A DNA stretch of 64,000 bases from Telmatospirillum sp. (GCA_031291415.1 JARLJB010000290.1:62001-126000); one strand, 5' to 3'; positions 28,526-39,117 are shown, counted from the stretch's first letter. The notes: a model not told the origin generated them from the letters alone. Translations and numbers: made by a program.

Positions 28526-29518
28526 TCACCGCTCTCCGGTATGAACCTGAAGCGCTCGAATGAGCGAAAGCCGCGCCAACGCCCCCTCGGCCAGTTCCTG
28601 CGCGGCCACCAGCAGAGCCTCCTCCCCAGCCGTTTCGGCGGTCGAAAGATAACTGTCGAGCACCTCTCGCGCCTCGCGTTCGCACAGAACGTAAAGTGTC
28701 GCGGTGTCCGCTAACGGTGGCATCTCGGCCGTACGGTCGGCCGAAACATCCTCCTCATGACTGAGACCTGAAACCAGACCATTCGCCCGGACGGCCGCCT
28801 CATCGCCAGCGGCGCCAACCAGCGTCGCGCCGACATGATCGCCCTGCTCGATCAGGCGGCTGCTCAACCTTCGGCATAGGACGGCGGCACGATTCTCGAA
28901 ACTCCAGGCCAGTCGGCGGAGTTCGGCAAGGTCACGAATCCGGGGCGGGGAATTGACGGCCATGTCCTGCTGGTCATGATAGGCCCGGCGTCGCAATTGC
29001 CGCAGTTGAGCGACGTGATTCAATTCTTCCCGGGCCAAGGCTTCGGCCCGTCCGCGAACGACAGGGTCCGTTTCGGTCATCGCCGCCAGATAGGTGTAGA
29101 AGGCGAACGCCCGCTCCTCATTTCTGACGGCAATGGCGAGAATCCGATAGGCGGACAGCGGCGCACCGGCGACATCAGCCTCGTCGAAGGTTTCCGGCAA
29201 CAGCCAGGAAAACCGACGGGGCGGCGACCGACCCCGGCTGGCAGACGTCAGCCATTGCTCGTGCCGTTCCTCGATCGCAGCCAACCGCAGAAACGTGGCG
29301 GCCAGATCGGTCTCTCCGACATTCGCCATGCGCGACGCCAACTGGGTGTAGCGAAGCGCAGCCTCGTGCTCCATGCCGACGGCGATTTCCATCAGTTCTT
29401 CGACGGAACAGGGGGCCTCGAGCGGAAAGGCGGGATTGATCGGCAAGGCCAAGGGACTCTCCACGTCGGCGTGTCTTTCGGCGTTATGCAACGATAGAGC
29501 GGAGAAAGCTAAGCGCAC
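28526..29518 (-). CDS. Ferritin-like diiron protein with a second helical domain
   Basis: 330 residues, all helical, no signal peptide. The N-terminal half has a rubrerythrin/ferritin-like set of iron ligands: 'GMEHEAALRY', 'IEERHEQWL' (ExxH), 'RNEERAFAFY' and 'REELNHVAQL' (ExxH). The C-terminal half repeats the helical pattern but lacks these ligands. A peroxide-scavenging or iron-handling role is inferred. There is no rubredoxin-type Cys motif. GTG at 29518 is the start used. It converges with the GGDEF-EAL gene (25 bp gap) and shares its upstream gap with nosR. Confidence 0.82.
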   Translation of the reverse strand: MRLAFSALSLHNAERHADVESPLALPINPAFPLEAPCSVEELMEIAVGMEHEAALRYTQLASRMANVGETDLAATFLRLAAIEERHEQWLTSASRGRSPPRRFSWLLPETFDEADVAGAPLSAYRILAIAVRNEERAFAFYTYLAAMTETDPVVRGRAEALAREELNHVAQLRQLRRRAYHDQQDMAVNSPPRIRDLAELRRLAWSFENRAAVLCRRLSSRLIEQGDHVGATLVGAAGDEAAVRANGLVSGLSHEEDVSADRTAEMPPLADTATLYVLCEREAREVLDSYLSTAETAGEEALLVAAQELAEGALARLSLIRALQVHTGER

Positions 29519-29665
29519 CGCACTTCAGAGTTCACGTTCCGAACAACAACAATAATGATATCGCATACACCCGACCAATGACCTGATTTTATTTATGGAT
29601 ATTCCGGTATTTTGCGATTTTGCTGGGGTAATAATCGTTAATAGGACTATCAGCCCTCGTCTGCC

Positions 29666-29679
29666 TTAACGAAAGTCAA
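29666..29679. promoter_or_regulatory. Fnr/NnrR-type site upstream of nosR
   Basis: TTAAC-GAAA-GTCAA, one base from a perfect TTGAC-N4-GTCAA palindrome. Its centre is 78 bases before the nosR start, so a class II promoter would give a leader of about 37 bases. The -10 element is not clear. It fits anaerobic or NO-dependent activation of nos. Confidence 0.6.
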
Positions 29680-29750
29680 GGCGCCTTCCTTCCGATACGT
29701 CTTCCATAGGCATCACGGATCATCGTTCCATTCGGAAGGGAGCGGACAGC

Positions 29751-32012
29751 GTGAATGTGTGGCTTCGGACGTTTCCCAGTTCGACGGATTTCAGGCCTTG
29801 GCGCTTGATCGCAGCTTTCCCGCCGTTCGCACTTGCCCTTGTCCTGTTCTGGTCCACCCAGACCATGGCCGCCGAAAGCCGGCTGGCCGACTTCCTGGGC
29901 AAGACTCCGCTGACCGAACTTGCGCCGCAAGCCGATCATCTTGGCCCGATCAGCGGAACCCCACCGGCAGCCGCAGCTTTTGCCGGTGAAAAACAGATCG
30001 GTTACGTCTACCTCAATTCCGACGTGGTCAATGCCACCGGCTATTCCGGCCGGCCGATTCACCTGCTCGTCGGCATCGACATGGCCGGCACCATCACCGG
30101 CGCCAAACTGGTCGAGCATCACGAACCGATCGTTCTCATCGGCATCCCGGAACAGAAGATCAAAAGCTATATCGACGGCTTCATCGGCAGCAACCCGTCC
30201 GCCGGAACCTTTCCCGCCGGAAAACACGGACCCGACATTATCAGCGGCGCCACCGTCACCGTCATGGTGCTGGGCGACACTCTCACCAAATCGGCCATCG
30301 CCATCGCCAAATCTCGCAAGCTCGGTCCCTACGCCGGCCAGTCGACCGAGGCCGTCCAGGAAGCCCCGCAACGACGGATTGATCCCGACAAGACGGGAGA
30401 AGCCAGCTGGCAGGAACTTCTCGGCGACGGCTCCGTCCGCCGGCTGCATCTGTCGGTCGCCGACATCAACCAGACCTTCGCTCGCGCCCCTGACCCGCGT
30501 GCCGGAGAAAGGCCGGAAGCCGGACCGGACGACGATTCCTTCATCGATCTCTATGTGGCGCTGGCCAGCGCCCCGGTGATCGGCCGTTCGCTGCTCGGTG
30601 AGAAAGGATTCGCCGACCTCCGGCAACGTCTCGGCGATGATCGGCAAGTGCTCCTGGTCATGGGCGACGGTCGTTATTCGTTTCGCGGGTCGGGGTATGT
30701 GCGTGGCGGTATCTTCGACCGTATCCAGTTGATCCAAGGCCAGAACACCGTCCGCTTTCGCGACCACGACTATCAGCGGGTCGGCAAATTGGCGCCCGAC
30801 GATGCTCCGGCCTTTCCCGAGATCGGTCTGTTCGCCCTGCCGGTCGGCAGCGACGTCAATATGGCCGAGGAGTGGCGCTTGACCCTGCTGGTCCAGCGGG
30901 CTGTCGGTGCCCTCGAGAAGGTCTTTGTCTCCGAAGACCTTCCCTACCAACTGCCCGACAAATATCTTTTGGCCGCGCCACAGACGACAGAGCCGGCGAC
31001 AGCGGCGGCGGCGACCCGCGACAGCGCCGCCGACGAACCGCTCTGGATGAAGATCTGGCAGCAGCGGACGGGCGACATCGCCATTCTTGGCACGGCACTG
31101 GTGATCCTGACGTTGATCTTCTTCTTCCAGGATTGGCTTGTCCGCCGGCCGCGCTTGGCCGGCCTCCTGCGGTCCTGTTTCCTGCTGTTCACGCTGCTGT
31201 GGATCGGCTGGTATGCCGACGCCCAGATGTCGGTGGTCAATATTCTGGCGGTGGCGAACGCTCTGCTCACCGGCTTCCGTTGGGACTATTTCCTGATGGA
31301 TCCGCTGATCTTCATCCTGTGGTGCGCCACCGCCGCCTCGCTGCTGTTCTGGGGACGCGGCGCCTATTGCGGCTGGCTCTGTCCGTTCGGTGCGCTGCAG
31401 GAATTCGCCAACCGTCTGGCCCGGCGCCTCAAGGTCCCGCAACTGCTCATTCCCTGGGCTGTCCATGAACGCCTGTGGCCGATCAAATACATCGTCTTCC
31501 TGGGTCTTTTCGGCTTCTCCGTCTATTCCCTGGGTGACGCCGAGCGATTGGCCGAGATCGAGCCCTTCAAAACGGCGATCATCCTGAAATTCGTCCGGCA
31601 CTGGCCGTTTGTGCTCTATGCCGTCGTCCTGTTGGGCGGATCTCTGTTCGTCGAGCGCCTGTTCTGCCGCTATCTCTGCCCGTTGGGGGCGGCGCTCGCC
31701 ATTCCGGCGAGGATTCGCATGTTCGACTGGCTGAAGCGTTACCGCGAATGCGGTAACCCCTGTCAGCGCTGCGCCAACGAATGCCCGGTCCAGGCGATTC
31801 ATCCGGACGGACGGATCAATCCCAACGAGTGCATCTATTGCATGCATTGCCAGGAGCTCTACTGGGACGACCACCGCTGCCCGGTGATGATCGGGCGACG
31901 CATCAAACGGGAACGCCAGCAAAACATGTCGGCTCCCCCTCCCCTGCCCACCGCCGCCATTGCCAAACCCGGCACCAATCCCACCAAAGGAGATGACCAT
32001 CATGGCCAATGA
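29751..32012 (+). CDS. nosR: NosR, membrane flavo-iron-sulfur protein for N2O reduction
   Basis: 753 residues. Signal-like N-terminal helix, a periplasmic FMN-binding domain with the flavinylation motif 'SGATVT' (about residue 165), several membrane helices (about 440-620), two CxxxCP boxes ('[12 protein letters not shown]', '[11 protein letters not shown]') and a C-terminal pair of 4Fe-4S clusters ('[13 protein letters not shown]', 'CIYCMHCQ'). It passes electrons to NosZ and is needed for its maturation. GTG start with AAGGGAG 8 bases upstream. First gene of a seven-gene operon; its stop overlaps the nosZ start. NosX of the same operon should attach the FMN. Confidence 0.97.
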   Translation: MNVWLRTFPSSTDFRPWRLIAAFPPFALALVLFWSTQTMAAESRLADFLGKTPLTELAPQADHLGPISGTPPAAAAFAGEKQIGYVYLNSDVVNATGYSGRPIHLLVGIDMAGTITGAKLVEHHEPIVLIGIPEQKIKSYIDGFIGSNPSAGTFPAGKHGPDIISGATVTVMVLGDTLTKSAIAIAKSRKLGPYAGQSTEAVQEAPQRRIDPDKTGEASWQELLGDGSVRRLHLSVADINQTFARAPDPRAGERPEAGPDDDSFIDLYVALASAPVIGRSLLGEKGFADLRQRLGDDRQVLLVMGDGRYSFRGSGYVRGGIFDRIQLIQGQNTVRFRDHDYQRVGKLAPDDAPAFPEIGLFALPVGSDVNMAEEWRLTLLVQRAVGALEKVFVSEDLPYQLPDKYLLAAPQTTEPATAAAATRDSAADEPLWMKIWQQRTGDIAILGTALVILTLIFFFQDWLVRRPRLAGLLRSCFLLFTLLWIGWYADAQMSVVNILAVANALLTGFRWDYFLMDPLIFILWCATAASLLFWGRGAYCGWLCPFGALQEFANRLARRLKVPQLLIPWAVHERLWPIKYIVFLGLFGFSVYSLGDAERLAEIEPFKTAIILKFVRHWPFVLYAVVLLGGSLFVERLFCRYLCPLGAALAIPARIRMFDWLKRYRECGNPCQRCANECPVQAIHPDGRINPNECIYCMHCQELYWDDHRCPVMIGRRIKRERQQNMSAPPPLPTAAIAKPGTNPTKGDDHHGQ

Positions 32013-33942
32013 CCACGACGAACCTGAGACAACCGGCTCGCCCGCCATCCTGACGCGCCGGGAGGCCATGCGACTGGCGGCCGCGGCCGGTTTGGGAGCT
32101 GCCGCCGGCGGTGGCCTTCCGGTCCTGGCCACCTCGGCGTCGGCGCAACCGGCAGCAGCGGCAAGCGGCGGCAAATTGGGGGAAGTCGCGCCAGGGCAGT
32201 TGGACGATTACTACGTCTTTTCCTCAAGCGGCCAAACCGGAGAAATCCGCGTCTTTGGCATGCCATCGATGCGCGAACTGACCCGCATTCCGGTGTTCAA
32301 TCGCGACAGCGCCACCGGCTGGGGCCTGACCAACGAGAGCCTGAAAATTCTGACGCAGGATCTGCTGCCGGAAACCAAGGCATTCCTGAAGAAGCGAGGT
32401 CTCGTCACCTATCAGAACGGTGACGCCCATCATCCGCACGTCTCCTTCACCAATGGCACCTATGACGGACGCTATGTCTTCATCAACGACAAGGCCAACA
32501 CCCGGGTCGCCCGCATTCGCACCGATGTGATGAAATGCGACCGCATCATCGAAATTCCCAACGCCCATGACGTGCATGGCATGCGGCCGCAGAAATTCCC
32601 GCGGACCGGTTATCTGTTCTGCAACGGCGAGCATGAGGCACCGGTGCCCAATGACGGCCGCGACCTCGACAATATCAAAGCCTATCGCGCGATTTTCAGC
32701 GCGGTCGACAGCGACACCATGAAAGTCGCCTGGCAGGTGATCGTCGACGGCAATCTCGACAACACCGATTGCGACTACCAGGGCAAATACGCCTATTCCA
32801 CCTGCTACAACTCGGAAATGGGAATGACCGGCCCCGACATGATGGCCGCCGAGCGCGATTGGGTCACCATCTTCCACATCAAGCGCATCGAGGACGCCGT
32901 CAAGGCCGGCAAAGCCACCATGATGAATGGCGTGCCGGTGCTCGACGGTCGGCATGGTTCGCCTTACACCCGCTATGTGCCGATCGCCAACAACCCGCAC
33001 GGCATCAACACAGCCCCGGACGGCATTCATGTTGCGGTCAACGGCAAGTTGTCTCCGACCGTTTCGCTGATCGATGTCAGGTTGATTGATCCGTTGTTCG
33101 ACAAAGATGCCGATCCGCGCAGCTGTATCGTCGCCGAACCCGAACTGGGTCTCGGTCCGCTCCATACCGCTTTCGATGGCCGGGGCAATGCCTACACCAC
33201 GCTCTTCATCGACAGCCAGGTGGTGAAGTGGAACATGGAGAAGGCCAAACGCGCCTTCAAAGGCGAGAAGATCGACCCGATCATCCAGAAGCTCGATGTC
33301 CATTACCAGCCCGGCCACAATCACACCTCGATGGGCGAGACCAAGGAAGCCGACGGCAAATGGCTGATGAGCCTCAACAAATTCTCCAAGGACCGTTTTC
33401 TCAATGTCGGGCCTCTGAAACCCAATAACGACCAGTTGATATACATCGGCGACGACAAGATGACGCTTGTCCACGATGGCGCAGCCTTTGCCGAACCTCA
33501 TGACGTCACCATCGTCCGCGCCGACCTGATCAAGCCGCGCAGCCTTTGGGACCGTAACGACCCGATGTGGGAGGACGCCCGCCAATGGGCCAAGAAGGAC
33601 AAGATCGTCCTTGAGAACGACAACAAGGTGATTCGCGACGGCAACAAGGTCCGCGCCTACATGACGAGTCAGGCGCCGGCCTTCGGCCTCGACAAAATCG
33701 AGGTCAAGCAGGGAGACGAGGTCACCGTGTTCGTCACCAATCTCGACGACACCGAGAATGTGACGCACGGTTTCACCCTCTCCAACTATGGCGTCGCCAT
33801 GGAGATCAGCCCGCAGATGACCGCTTCGGTAACCTTCACGGCCGACCGCCCCGGCGTGCATTGGTACTACTGCATGTGGTTCTGCCATGCGCTGCACATG
33901 GAAATGCGCGGTCGACTGCTGGTCTCACCGAAGAAGGCATAA
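32002..33942 (+). CDS. nosZ: Nitrous oxide reductase, clade I (Tat-exported)
   Basis: 646 residues. The twin-arginine signal '[16 protein letters not shown]' defines the clade I type. The seven-bladed propeller supplies the CuZ histidines ('NAHDVHGM', '[10 protein letters not shown]', 'GPLHTAFDG', 'GHNHTSMGE', 'EPHDVTIV'). The C-terminal cupredoxin has the CuA ligands '[12 protein letters not shown]'. It reduces N2O to N2 in the periplasm. ATG 32002 is chosen because AAAGGAG lies 9 bases upstream; ATG 31993 touches that site directly. Confidence 0.98.
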   Translation: MANDHDEPETTGSPAILTRREAMRLAAAAGLGAAAGGGLPVLATSASAQPAAAASGGKLGEVAPGQLDDYYVFSSSGQTGEIRVFGMPSMRELTRIPVFNRDSATGWGLTNESLKILTQDLLPETKAFLKKRGLVTYQNGDAHHPHVSFTNGTYDGRYVFINDKANTRVARIRTDVMKCDRIIEIPNAHDVHGMRPQKFPRTGYLFCNGEHEAPVPNDGRDLDNIKAYRAIFSAVDSDTMKVAWQVIVDGNLDNTDCDYQGKYAYSTCYNSEMGMTGPDMMAAERDWVTIFHIKRIEDAVKAGKATMMNGVPVLDGRHGSPYTRYVPIANNPHGINTAPDGIHVAVNGKLSPTVSLIDVRLIDPLFDKDADPRSCIVAEPELGLGPLHTAFDGRGNAYTTLFIDSQVVKWNMEKAKRAFKGEKIDPIIQKLDVHYQPGHNHTSMGETKEADGKWLMSLNKFSKDRFLNVGPLKPNNDQLIYIGDDKMTLVHDGAAFAEPHDVTIVRADLIKPRSLWDRNDPMWEDARQWAKKDKIVLENDNKVIRDGNKVRAYMTSQAPAFGLDKIEVKQGDEVTVFVTNLDDTENVTHGFTLSNYGVAMEISPQMTASVTFTADRPGVHWYYCMWFCHALHMEMRGRLLVSPKKA

Positions 33943-33989
33943 CGAACCAAGACAAATCGGCGGAACCACCAGGGAAGCAGGGCACCAAG

Positions 33990-35321
33990 ATGCTGAAATA
34001 TCTGATCAGATATCGAAAAGGCCTGACCCATATCGTACAACTTTCGAGCCTTGGCGCCTTGGTGGTTCTTATTGCCCTCTCGACAAACGTCGCTGCCGCG
34101 GAACGGATCGTTGCTCCCGGCGAAAACAGTCTTGCCCGGGCCGTCGCCGTCGCCAAGCCGGGCGATGTCCTGATCCTGGGGCCGGGGCTTTACAACGGTC
34201 CAGTGGTGATCGACAAGCCGCTGACCCTGGAGGGCCGGCCGACCCAAGGCGCCGTAGTCGACGGGCATGACAAGGGGACCGTCATCCGCATCATCGCCCC
34301 GGACGTCACCATCCGCGGTTTGACCGTGCGGAACTCGGGAATCCGCCAGGAAGATATCGACAGCGGTATTTTCGCCGACAAGGGCGGCGATCGGGCTCTG
34401 ATCGAGAACAACCACCTCGACAACAACGAATTCAGCATCTCGTTGCGTGGCGCCATCAACGCCGAGGCTCGCCACAACGTCGTTCGCGGACGGCAGGATC
34501 TCCGGGTTAACGACCGTGGCGACGGCATCTCCGTCTGGAACGCCACCGGTTCGAAAGCGCTGGACAACGACATCCGCTTCGGCCGCGACGGCATTCGCAG
34601 CACGTCGAGTCACGACAATGTTTTCACCGGCAACCGCTTCCACGACCTGCGCTACGCCATCCACTACATGTGGACCGATGGCGGAACGATCACCGACAAC
34701 CTGTCGGAGGGCAATGTGGTCGGTTTCGCGCTGATGTATTCCCGACAGCTCACCATCGTCGGCAATGTCTCGCGCCACGATCAGGCGCACGGCCTGCTGC
34801 TCAACTTCGTCAACAACGCCCGGATCGAGGGAAACGGCGTCTATGCGGGCGGCACCGAATGCGTGTTCATCTACAACGCCAATGACAATGCGATCGTTCG
34901 CAACTGGTTCGAAGGATGCCCCATCGGCGTACACTTCACGGCAGGTTCGGAACGCAACCGCTTTTCTGAAAACTCCTTCGTCGGCAACCGGACGCAGGTG
35001 AAATATGTCGGCACGCGCTCGCTCGATTGGGCGTCTAACGGGCGAGGTAATTACTGGAGCGACAACGCCGCCTTCGATCTGAACGGCGACGGGATCGCCG
35101 ACATGCCCTACCGCCCCAATGATATCGTCGACCGCATCGTCTGGTCGGTTCCGCTCGCCAAGCTTCTGCTCAACAGTCCGGCGGTCCAGGTCGTGCGATG
35201 GGCGCAGGCGGAATTCCCAGCCATCACGCCCGGCGGAGTGATCGACACGGCGCCGCTGATGCGCCCACCGCCATTCCCGGCTCTGGCGAACCGCACGACA
35301 GACACGGAGATACCAAAATGA
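33990..35321 (+). CDS. nosD: NosD, periplasmic copper-site maturation protein
   Basis: 443 residues, with an N-terminal signal/anchor (cut near 'AAA-ERIV') and a right-handed beta-helix of CASH-type repeats ('NAEARHNVVRG', 'NVFTGNRFHD', 'TIVGNVSRHD'). NosD works with the NosFY ABC transporter to assemble the CuZ sulfide cluster of NosZ. An Asn-Asp rich turn 'YWSDNAAFDLNGDGIADMPY' near the end is typical of the family. ATGA overlap with nosF. Confidence 0.95.
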   Translation: MLKYLIRYRKGLTHIVQLSSLGALVVLIALSTNVAAAERIVAPGENSLARAVAVAKPGDVLILGPGLYNGPVVIDKPLTLEGRPTQGAVVDGHDKGTVIRIIAPDVTIRGLTVRNSGIRQEDIDSGIFADKGGDRALIENNHLDNNEFSISLRGAINAEARHNVVRGRQDLRVNDRGDGISVWNATGSKALDNDIRFGRDGIRSTSSHDNVFTGNRFHDLRYAIHYMWTDGGTITDNLSEGNVVGFALMYSRQLTIVGNVSRHDQAHGLLLNFVNNARIEGNGVYAGGTECVFIYNANDNAIVRNWFEGCPIGVHFTAGSERNRFSENSFVGNRTQVKYVGTRSLDWASNGRGNYWSDNAAFDLNGDGIADMPYRPNDIVDRIVWSVPLAKLLLNSPAVQVVRWAQAEFPAITPGGVIDTAPLMRPPPFPALANRTTDTEIPK

Positions 35322-36241
35322 TTGCCGTCGAACTTTCCGGTACCGGCAAATGCTACGACCGCCGCTGGGCCGTACGTGACGTCAGCCTGAACCTGGCGGC
35401 GGGAGAACGCCTGGCATTGCTGGGCCATAACGGAGCCGGCAAGACGACCTTGATGAAACTGATTCTGGGGCTGATCCGTCCCGATCAAGGTCATATTCGG
35501 ATTTTCGGCGAAATCCCAGGCCAAGGAACCAGGACCGGAAAAACCGCCATCGGCTTTCTGCCGGAGAATGTCTCCTTCCACGACGCCATGACCGGCCACG
35601 AAACGCTCCGCTTTTACGCCCGGCTCAAACGCCGCCCGGTTCGTGAATGCAACACCCTGCTCGAACGGGTCGGCCTTGCCGACGCCGCCGGCCGTCGGGT
35701 CGCCACCTATTCCAAAGGCATGCGTCAACGCCTCGGCCTTGCCCAGGCTTTGCTCGGTAATCCGCGGTTGCTGTTGCTCGACGAACCGACCACCGGCCTT
35801 GACCCAGCCCTCAGGCAGTCCTTTTACGACATCCTGGGCGATCTGGCCGGTCAGGGCACGGCCGTCCTGCTGTCGTCGCATCTGCTGACCGAACTGGAAG
35901 AACGGACCGACCGCGCGGCCGTGATGCATCAGGGACGCCTGCTGGCTATCGGAAGTCTGGCCGAACTGCGCCACCAAGTCGGCCTTGCCGTGGAGTTTCA
36001 TCTCACTCTGGCCGATGGCGCGGCGGCGAATGTCACCGATCGCTTTTCCGGATTTTCCCCACGGCCGGCCGGCGATAATCGCCTTGGCCTTTCCTGCCGG
36101 CCGGAAGACAAGATGACCGTGCTGCGCGGCATCGGTGCCCTGGGAACGGCGATCCGTGATGTCGAACTGGTCGAACCGGGATTGAACGCGGTTTACGGCG
36201 CACTGACCGGCGGACCGATGACCGTCATGGTGGCACCGTGA
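35318..36241 (+). CDS. nosF: NosF, ABC ATPase of the CuZ assembly machinery
   Basis: 307 residues. Walker A 'GHNGAGKTTLMK' (about residue 38), signature 'YSKGMRQRLGLAQ', Walker B 'LLLLDEPTTGLD', and the switch His in 'LLSSHLLTELEE'. With NosY it forms the membrane ABC complex that drives NosD. The frame could extend upstream but ATG 35318 overlaps the nosD stop (ATGA), showing translational coupling. Confidence 0.96.
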   Translation: MIAVELSGTGKCYDRRWAVRDVSLNLAAGERLALLGHNGAGKTTLMKLILGLIRPDQGHIRIFGEIPGQGTRTGKTAIGFLPENVSFHDAMTGHETLRFYARLKRRPVRECNTLLERVGLADAAGRRVATYSKGMRQRLGLAQALLGNPRLLLLDEPTTGLDPALRQSFYDILGDLAGQGTAVLLSSHLLTELEERTDRAAVMHQGRLLAIGSLAELRHQVGLAVEFHLTLADGAAANVTDRFSGFSPRPAGDNRLGLSCRPEDKMTVLRGIGALGTAIRDVELVEPGLNAVYGALTGGPMTVMVAP

Positions 36242-37068
36242 ACGCTCTTTGCACCATCGCCGGCAAGGAAATCCGGGACGGTCTGCGCAACCGTTGGGCG
36301 GTCACCGCCACATTGGTACTGGCCGGACTGTCTCTGGCCCTTGCCTTCCTGGGCAGCGCGCCCACCGGTCACGTCGGCGTTCCGCCGCTTGCCGTGACGG
36401 TGGTCAGTCTGGCCAGCCTCACGGTCTTTCTGGTGCCGCTGATCGCCCTGATCCTGTCCTATGACGCGCTGATCGGCGAAGTGGAGCGTGGCACCATGCT
36501 GCTGTTGCTGACCTATCCGGTTCGTCGCTGGCAGATCGTCGCCGGCAAGTTTCTCGGCCACGGAGTACTTCTCGGACTGGCTACCATTATCGGCTACGGC
36601 GTCGCCGGTCTTGCCATCGCCCTGTTGTCACCACCGGAAACGCGGGACAACTGGCTGGCATTCGTGACCCTGATCGCCACCTCGGTGGCACTTGGCATCG
36701 CCTTCCTGGCGTTGGGCTATCTCGTCAGCAGCGGAGTCCGCGAGCACGCCACGGCGGCGGGAATCGCCGTCGGCCTTTGGTTGTTTCTCGTCCTGCTGTT
36801 CGACATGGGACTGCTGGGAGTACTGGCCGCCACGGAAGGACGCGGTCTGGCCCCGGCGCTATTCCGTTGGATCTTGATGCTCGATCCCACCGACATTTTC
36901 CGTCTCATCAATCTCGCCAGTTTCACCGACGTGCGAAACTACTCCGGCATGGCCGGCCTGCCGGCCCTGGCGCAGATCCCGATTTCCACCCTGGTTCTCG
37001 GCCTGCTGGCCTGGATCGGTCTGCCGCTGTCCCTGACCATGGCGATCTTCACTCGGAGGCCCCTGTGA
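36238..37068 (+). CDS. nosY: NosY, ABC membrane subunit of the CuZ assembly machinery
   Basis: 276 residues with six predicted membrane segments ('AVTATLVLAGLSLALAFLG', 'FLVPLIALILSY' and so on) in the ABC-2 permease pattern; the conserved 'YDALIGEVERGTMLLLLTYPVRR' loop is the NosF contact region. GTG start overlapping the nosF stop (GTGA). Confidence 0.95.
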   Translation: MNALCTIAGKEIRDGLRNRWAVTATLVLAGLSLALAFLGSAPTGHVGVPPLAVTVVSLASLTVFLVPLIALILSYDALIGEVERGTMLLLLTYPVRRWQIVAGKFLGHGVLLGLATIIGYGVAGLAIALLSPPETRDNWLAFVTLIATSVALGIAFLALGYLVSSGVREHATAAGIAVGLWLFLVLLFDMGLLGVLAATEGRGLAPALFRWILMLDPTDIFRLINLASFTDVRNYSGMAGLPALAQIPISTLVLGLLAWIGLPLSLTMAIFTRRPL

Positions 37069-37589
37069 ACCGCTTCCTTCTCGCGCTGCTCGCCCTGCTG
37101 ATCGTTGCCGGCTGTAAGCCGGCCCAGCAGGCCGAGATCCCGCCGCCGGCCACCCTCGATCCAGCCGCCACCGCACATTTCTGCGGCATGGCGGTCGGCG
37201 AGCATCCCGGCCCCAAAGGCCAGGTCTGGCTCGATGACCAGAAGCAGCCGCTCTGGTTTTCGTCGGTGCATGACACCATCGCCTTCACGTTGCTTCCGGA
37301 AGAGCCGAAAAACATCCAGGCGATCTATGTCTCGGACATGGGCAAAGCGCCGCCGGGCGGCGGAACACCGGAGGATGCCTGGGTCGAAGCCCGCCAAGCC
37401 GTCTTCGTGATCGAGAGCCGGATCGCCGGCGGCATGGGTGGCAATGAGGAGGTTCCTTTCGCCGACCGCGCCGCCGCCCTGGCGTTCGTCAATCAAAACG
37501 GCGGCCGGGTGGTCGCCTTCGCCGAGATTCCCAAGGATGGCATCCTCGGCACGCCGGTCGGCATCCGTTCGGACAAGAGAGGGAGATAA
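37065..37589 (+). CDS. nosL: NosL, copper-delivery lipoprotein
   Basis: 174 residues. Lipobox 'LLIVAGC' (acylated Cys about residue 18), then the copper-binding 'FCGMAV' (CxM) near residue 46 and a NosL/MerB-like fold. It delivers Cu(I) to apo-NosZ in the periplasm. GTG start overlaps the nosY stop (GTGA). There is a Lys-Pro rich tether behind the lipid anchor. Confidence 0.95.
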   Translation: MNRFLLALLALLIVAGCKPAQQAEIPPPATLDPAATAHFCGMAVGEHPGPKGQVWLDDQKQPLWFSSVHDTIAFTLLPEEPKNIQAIYVSDMGKAPPGGGTPEDAWVEARQAVFVIESRIAGGMGGNEEVPFADRAAALAFVNQNGGRVVAFAEIPKDGILGTPVGIRSDKRGR

Positions 37590-37591
37590 GC

Positions 37592-38527
37592 ATGCTGGGA
37601 CGCCGCCGCTTCATCACGCTTTCGGCCGCCGCCGCCGGCCTCGCGCTGCTGCCCGGCCATCGGGCATTCGCCGCCGAACCGCTGATCTGGCGTGGGAATA
37701 CCCTGGGCGCCGACGCCAGCCTGATTCTCTATGCAGAAGACCCGGCACAGGCCCACAGGTTGCTGGCGCAAAGCCTGGAAGAATTGGAAAGGTTGGAACG
37801 GATCTTCAACCTCTATCGCGACGATTCGACCTTGACCCGTCTCAACCGGGATGGCGGCCTGGACGCCCCCCCGGTCGAACTTGTCGAATTGCTGACCATC
37901 AGCCGGCATGTGTCGCAACTCTCCAACGGAGCTTTCGATGTCACCGTTCAGCCCCTGTGGACCCTTTATGCCGACCATTTCGCCCAGGCGAATGCCGATC
38001 CATCCGGCCCATCGGCTGCCGCCATCGCCGCCCTGGTTCCCCGCATCGGCTGGCAGGCGGTGGAAACCGACAGTCGAAGAATCGGTTTTGCCCGGCCGGA
38101 CATGGCCATAACGTTGAACGGCATTGCCCAGGGTTATGTCACCGACAAGATCGCCGATTTGCTGCGCCGACAGGGCATGCGCCATGTCCTGGTCGACATG
38201 GGGGAAATCGCCGCCGTCGGCTCCCACCCCGACGGATCGGCCTGGCGGGTCGGCCTCGAAGGGGCCGGCGAGATCGGTTTGATCGACCGCGCCATATCGA
38301 CGTCCTCTGCCGACGGCACGCGTTTCAGCGCGACCTGCAACCATCTGTTCGATCCCCGGAGCGGGCGATGCGCCACGATGACCGGCGCAGTCTCCGTCAT
38401 CGCCGCCAACGCGACCATCGCCGACGCGTTGTCCACCGCCATCGCGGTCGGCGGACGTCAATTGGGCGACAGAATGGCGGTGGCGTTGGGATCCATACAG
38501 GTGATCCATGGGACATCGAACGGGTAG
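37592..38527 (+). CDS. nosX: NosX/ApbE-type FAD:protein FMN transferase
   Basis: 311 residues with a Tat-like signal ('GRRRFITLSAAAAG'), then the ApbE fold: 'LERLERIFNLYRDDSTLTRLN', 'TVQPLWTLYADHF', 'INGIAQGYVTDKI'-like segment read here as 'LNGIAQGYVTDKIAD', and 'VDMGEIAAVG'. It covalently attaches FMN to the Thr of the NosR motif seen 7.5 kb upstream. Starts two bases after the nosL stop; last gene of the nos operon. Confidence 0.95.
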   Translation: MLGRRRFITLSAAAAGLALLPGHRAFAAEPLIWRGNTLGADASLILYAEDPAQAHRLLAQSLEELERLERIFNLYRDDSTLTRLNRDGGLDAPPVELVELLTISRHVSQLSNGAFDVTVQPLWTLYADHFAQANADPSGPSAAAIAALVPRIGWQAVETDSRRIGFARPDMAITLNGIAQGYVTDKIADLLRRQGMRHVLVDMGEIAAVGSHPDGSAWRVGLEGAGEIGLIDRAISTSSADGTRFSATCNHLFDPRSGRCATMTGAVSVIAANATIADALSTAIAVGGRQLGDRMAVALGSIQVIHGTSNG

Positions 38528-38748
38528 CCAGGGGCGCCCCCTTGCCAAGATCGGTATCTCCCCACCGCGACCGTGATGCTTCTGTCGGAATTGCACCATC
38601 CTGGCGGACAATCGAGTTCACCTGATTGCCGAACGCTCGCTTTTTGGATAAGGTTGGAGAGTCGAAGGCAAATACAGAACGCCTGAACGCCCAACCAAAA
38701 AGCAAATCGTAAATTTGCAACCTTCCGTATTACACGAGAAATAAGATC

Positions 38749-39093
38749 ATGACACATGATATATTTCAAGAAATGGCAAAACGATTTGCAGAACAAGGGC
38801 AAACAATAAAAAAAATTAGTTCAAAATCTGCAATTTTGTTTAGTGTTCATCCTTTTTTGGAAAGTTTTTTAGGATGGAATCAGGGGACATTATCTCATTT
38901 CACACTCCTGGATTGCTTACCTTTGGTTGATATTTCCGAAGAAGAAATCGTGTCCGGGAGCAAAAAGCTGAGGAGTGTCATTAGCGAGGCTATTGACGCC
39001 ATGAAATCCGAGGAAGAACATATTCAGGAGTTAAAGAGAAAATCTCTCTCAATCACAACGAAAAAGAATCAGATGGTATGGTTCGATAAATAA
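38749..39093 (+). CDS. Hypothetical protein in an AT-rich patch
   Basis: 114 residues, Lys/Glu/Ser rich ('KKISSKSAILFSVHPFLESF', 'SEEEHIQELKRKSLS'), with a helical, coiled-coil-like C-terminal half. No signal peptide or membrane segment. Base composition is far below its neighbours and the codons are A/T-ending, so it was probably acquired from outside. The ribosome site is poor (GAG about 13 bases upstream). I do not recognise the family. A terminator overlaps its stop codon. Confidence 0.6.
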   Translation: MTHDIFQEMAKRFAEQGQTIKKISSKSAILFSVHPFLESFLGWNQGTLSHFTLLDCLPLVDISEEEIVSGSKKLRSVISEAIDAMKSEEEHIQELKRKSLSITTKKNQMVWFDK

Positions 39094-39117
39094 ACAACAG
39101 TGGTTGCGTTGTTTTTT
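39092..39117 (+). terminator. Intrinsic terminator of the AT-rich gene
   Basis: AAACAAC pairs with GTTGTTT around a 9-base loop, ending in a run of T: a standard terminator for a low-GC gene. Confidence 0.7.

Noticed and set aside
29676-32174. 832-codon open frame on the minus strand
   Set aside because: It lies antisense to nosR over its whole length, is low in family likeness and rich in Gly/Arg/Asp/Gln as expected from the reverse of GC-rich coding DNA.
32224-33897. 557-codon open frame on the minus strand
   Set aside because: Antisense to nosZ; Val/Asp/His/Gly-rich reverse reading without motifs.
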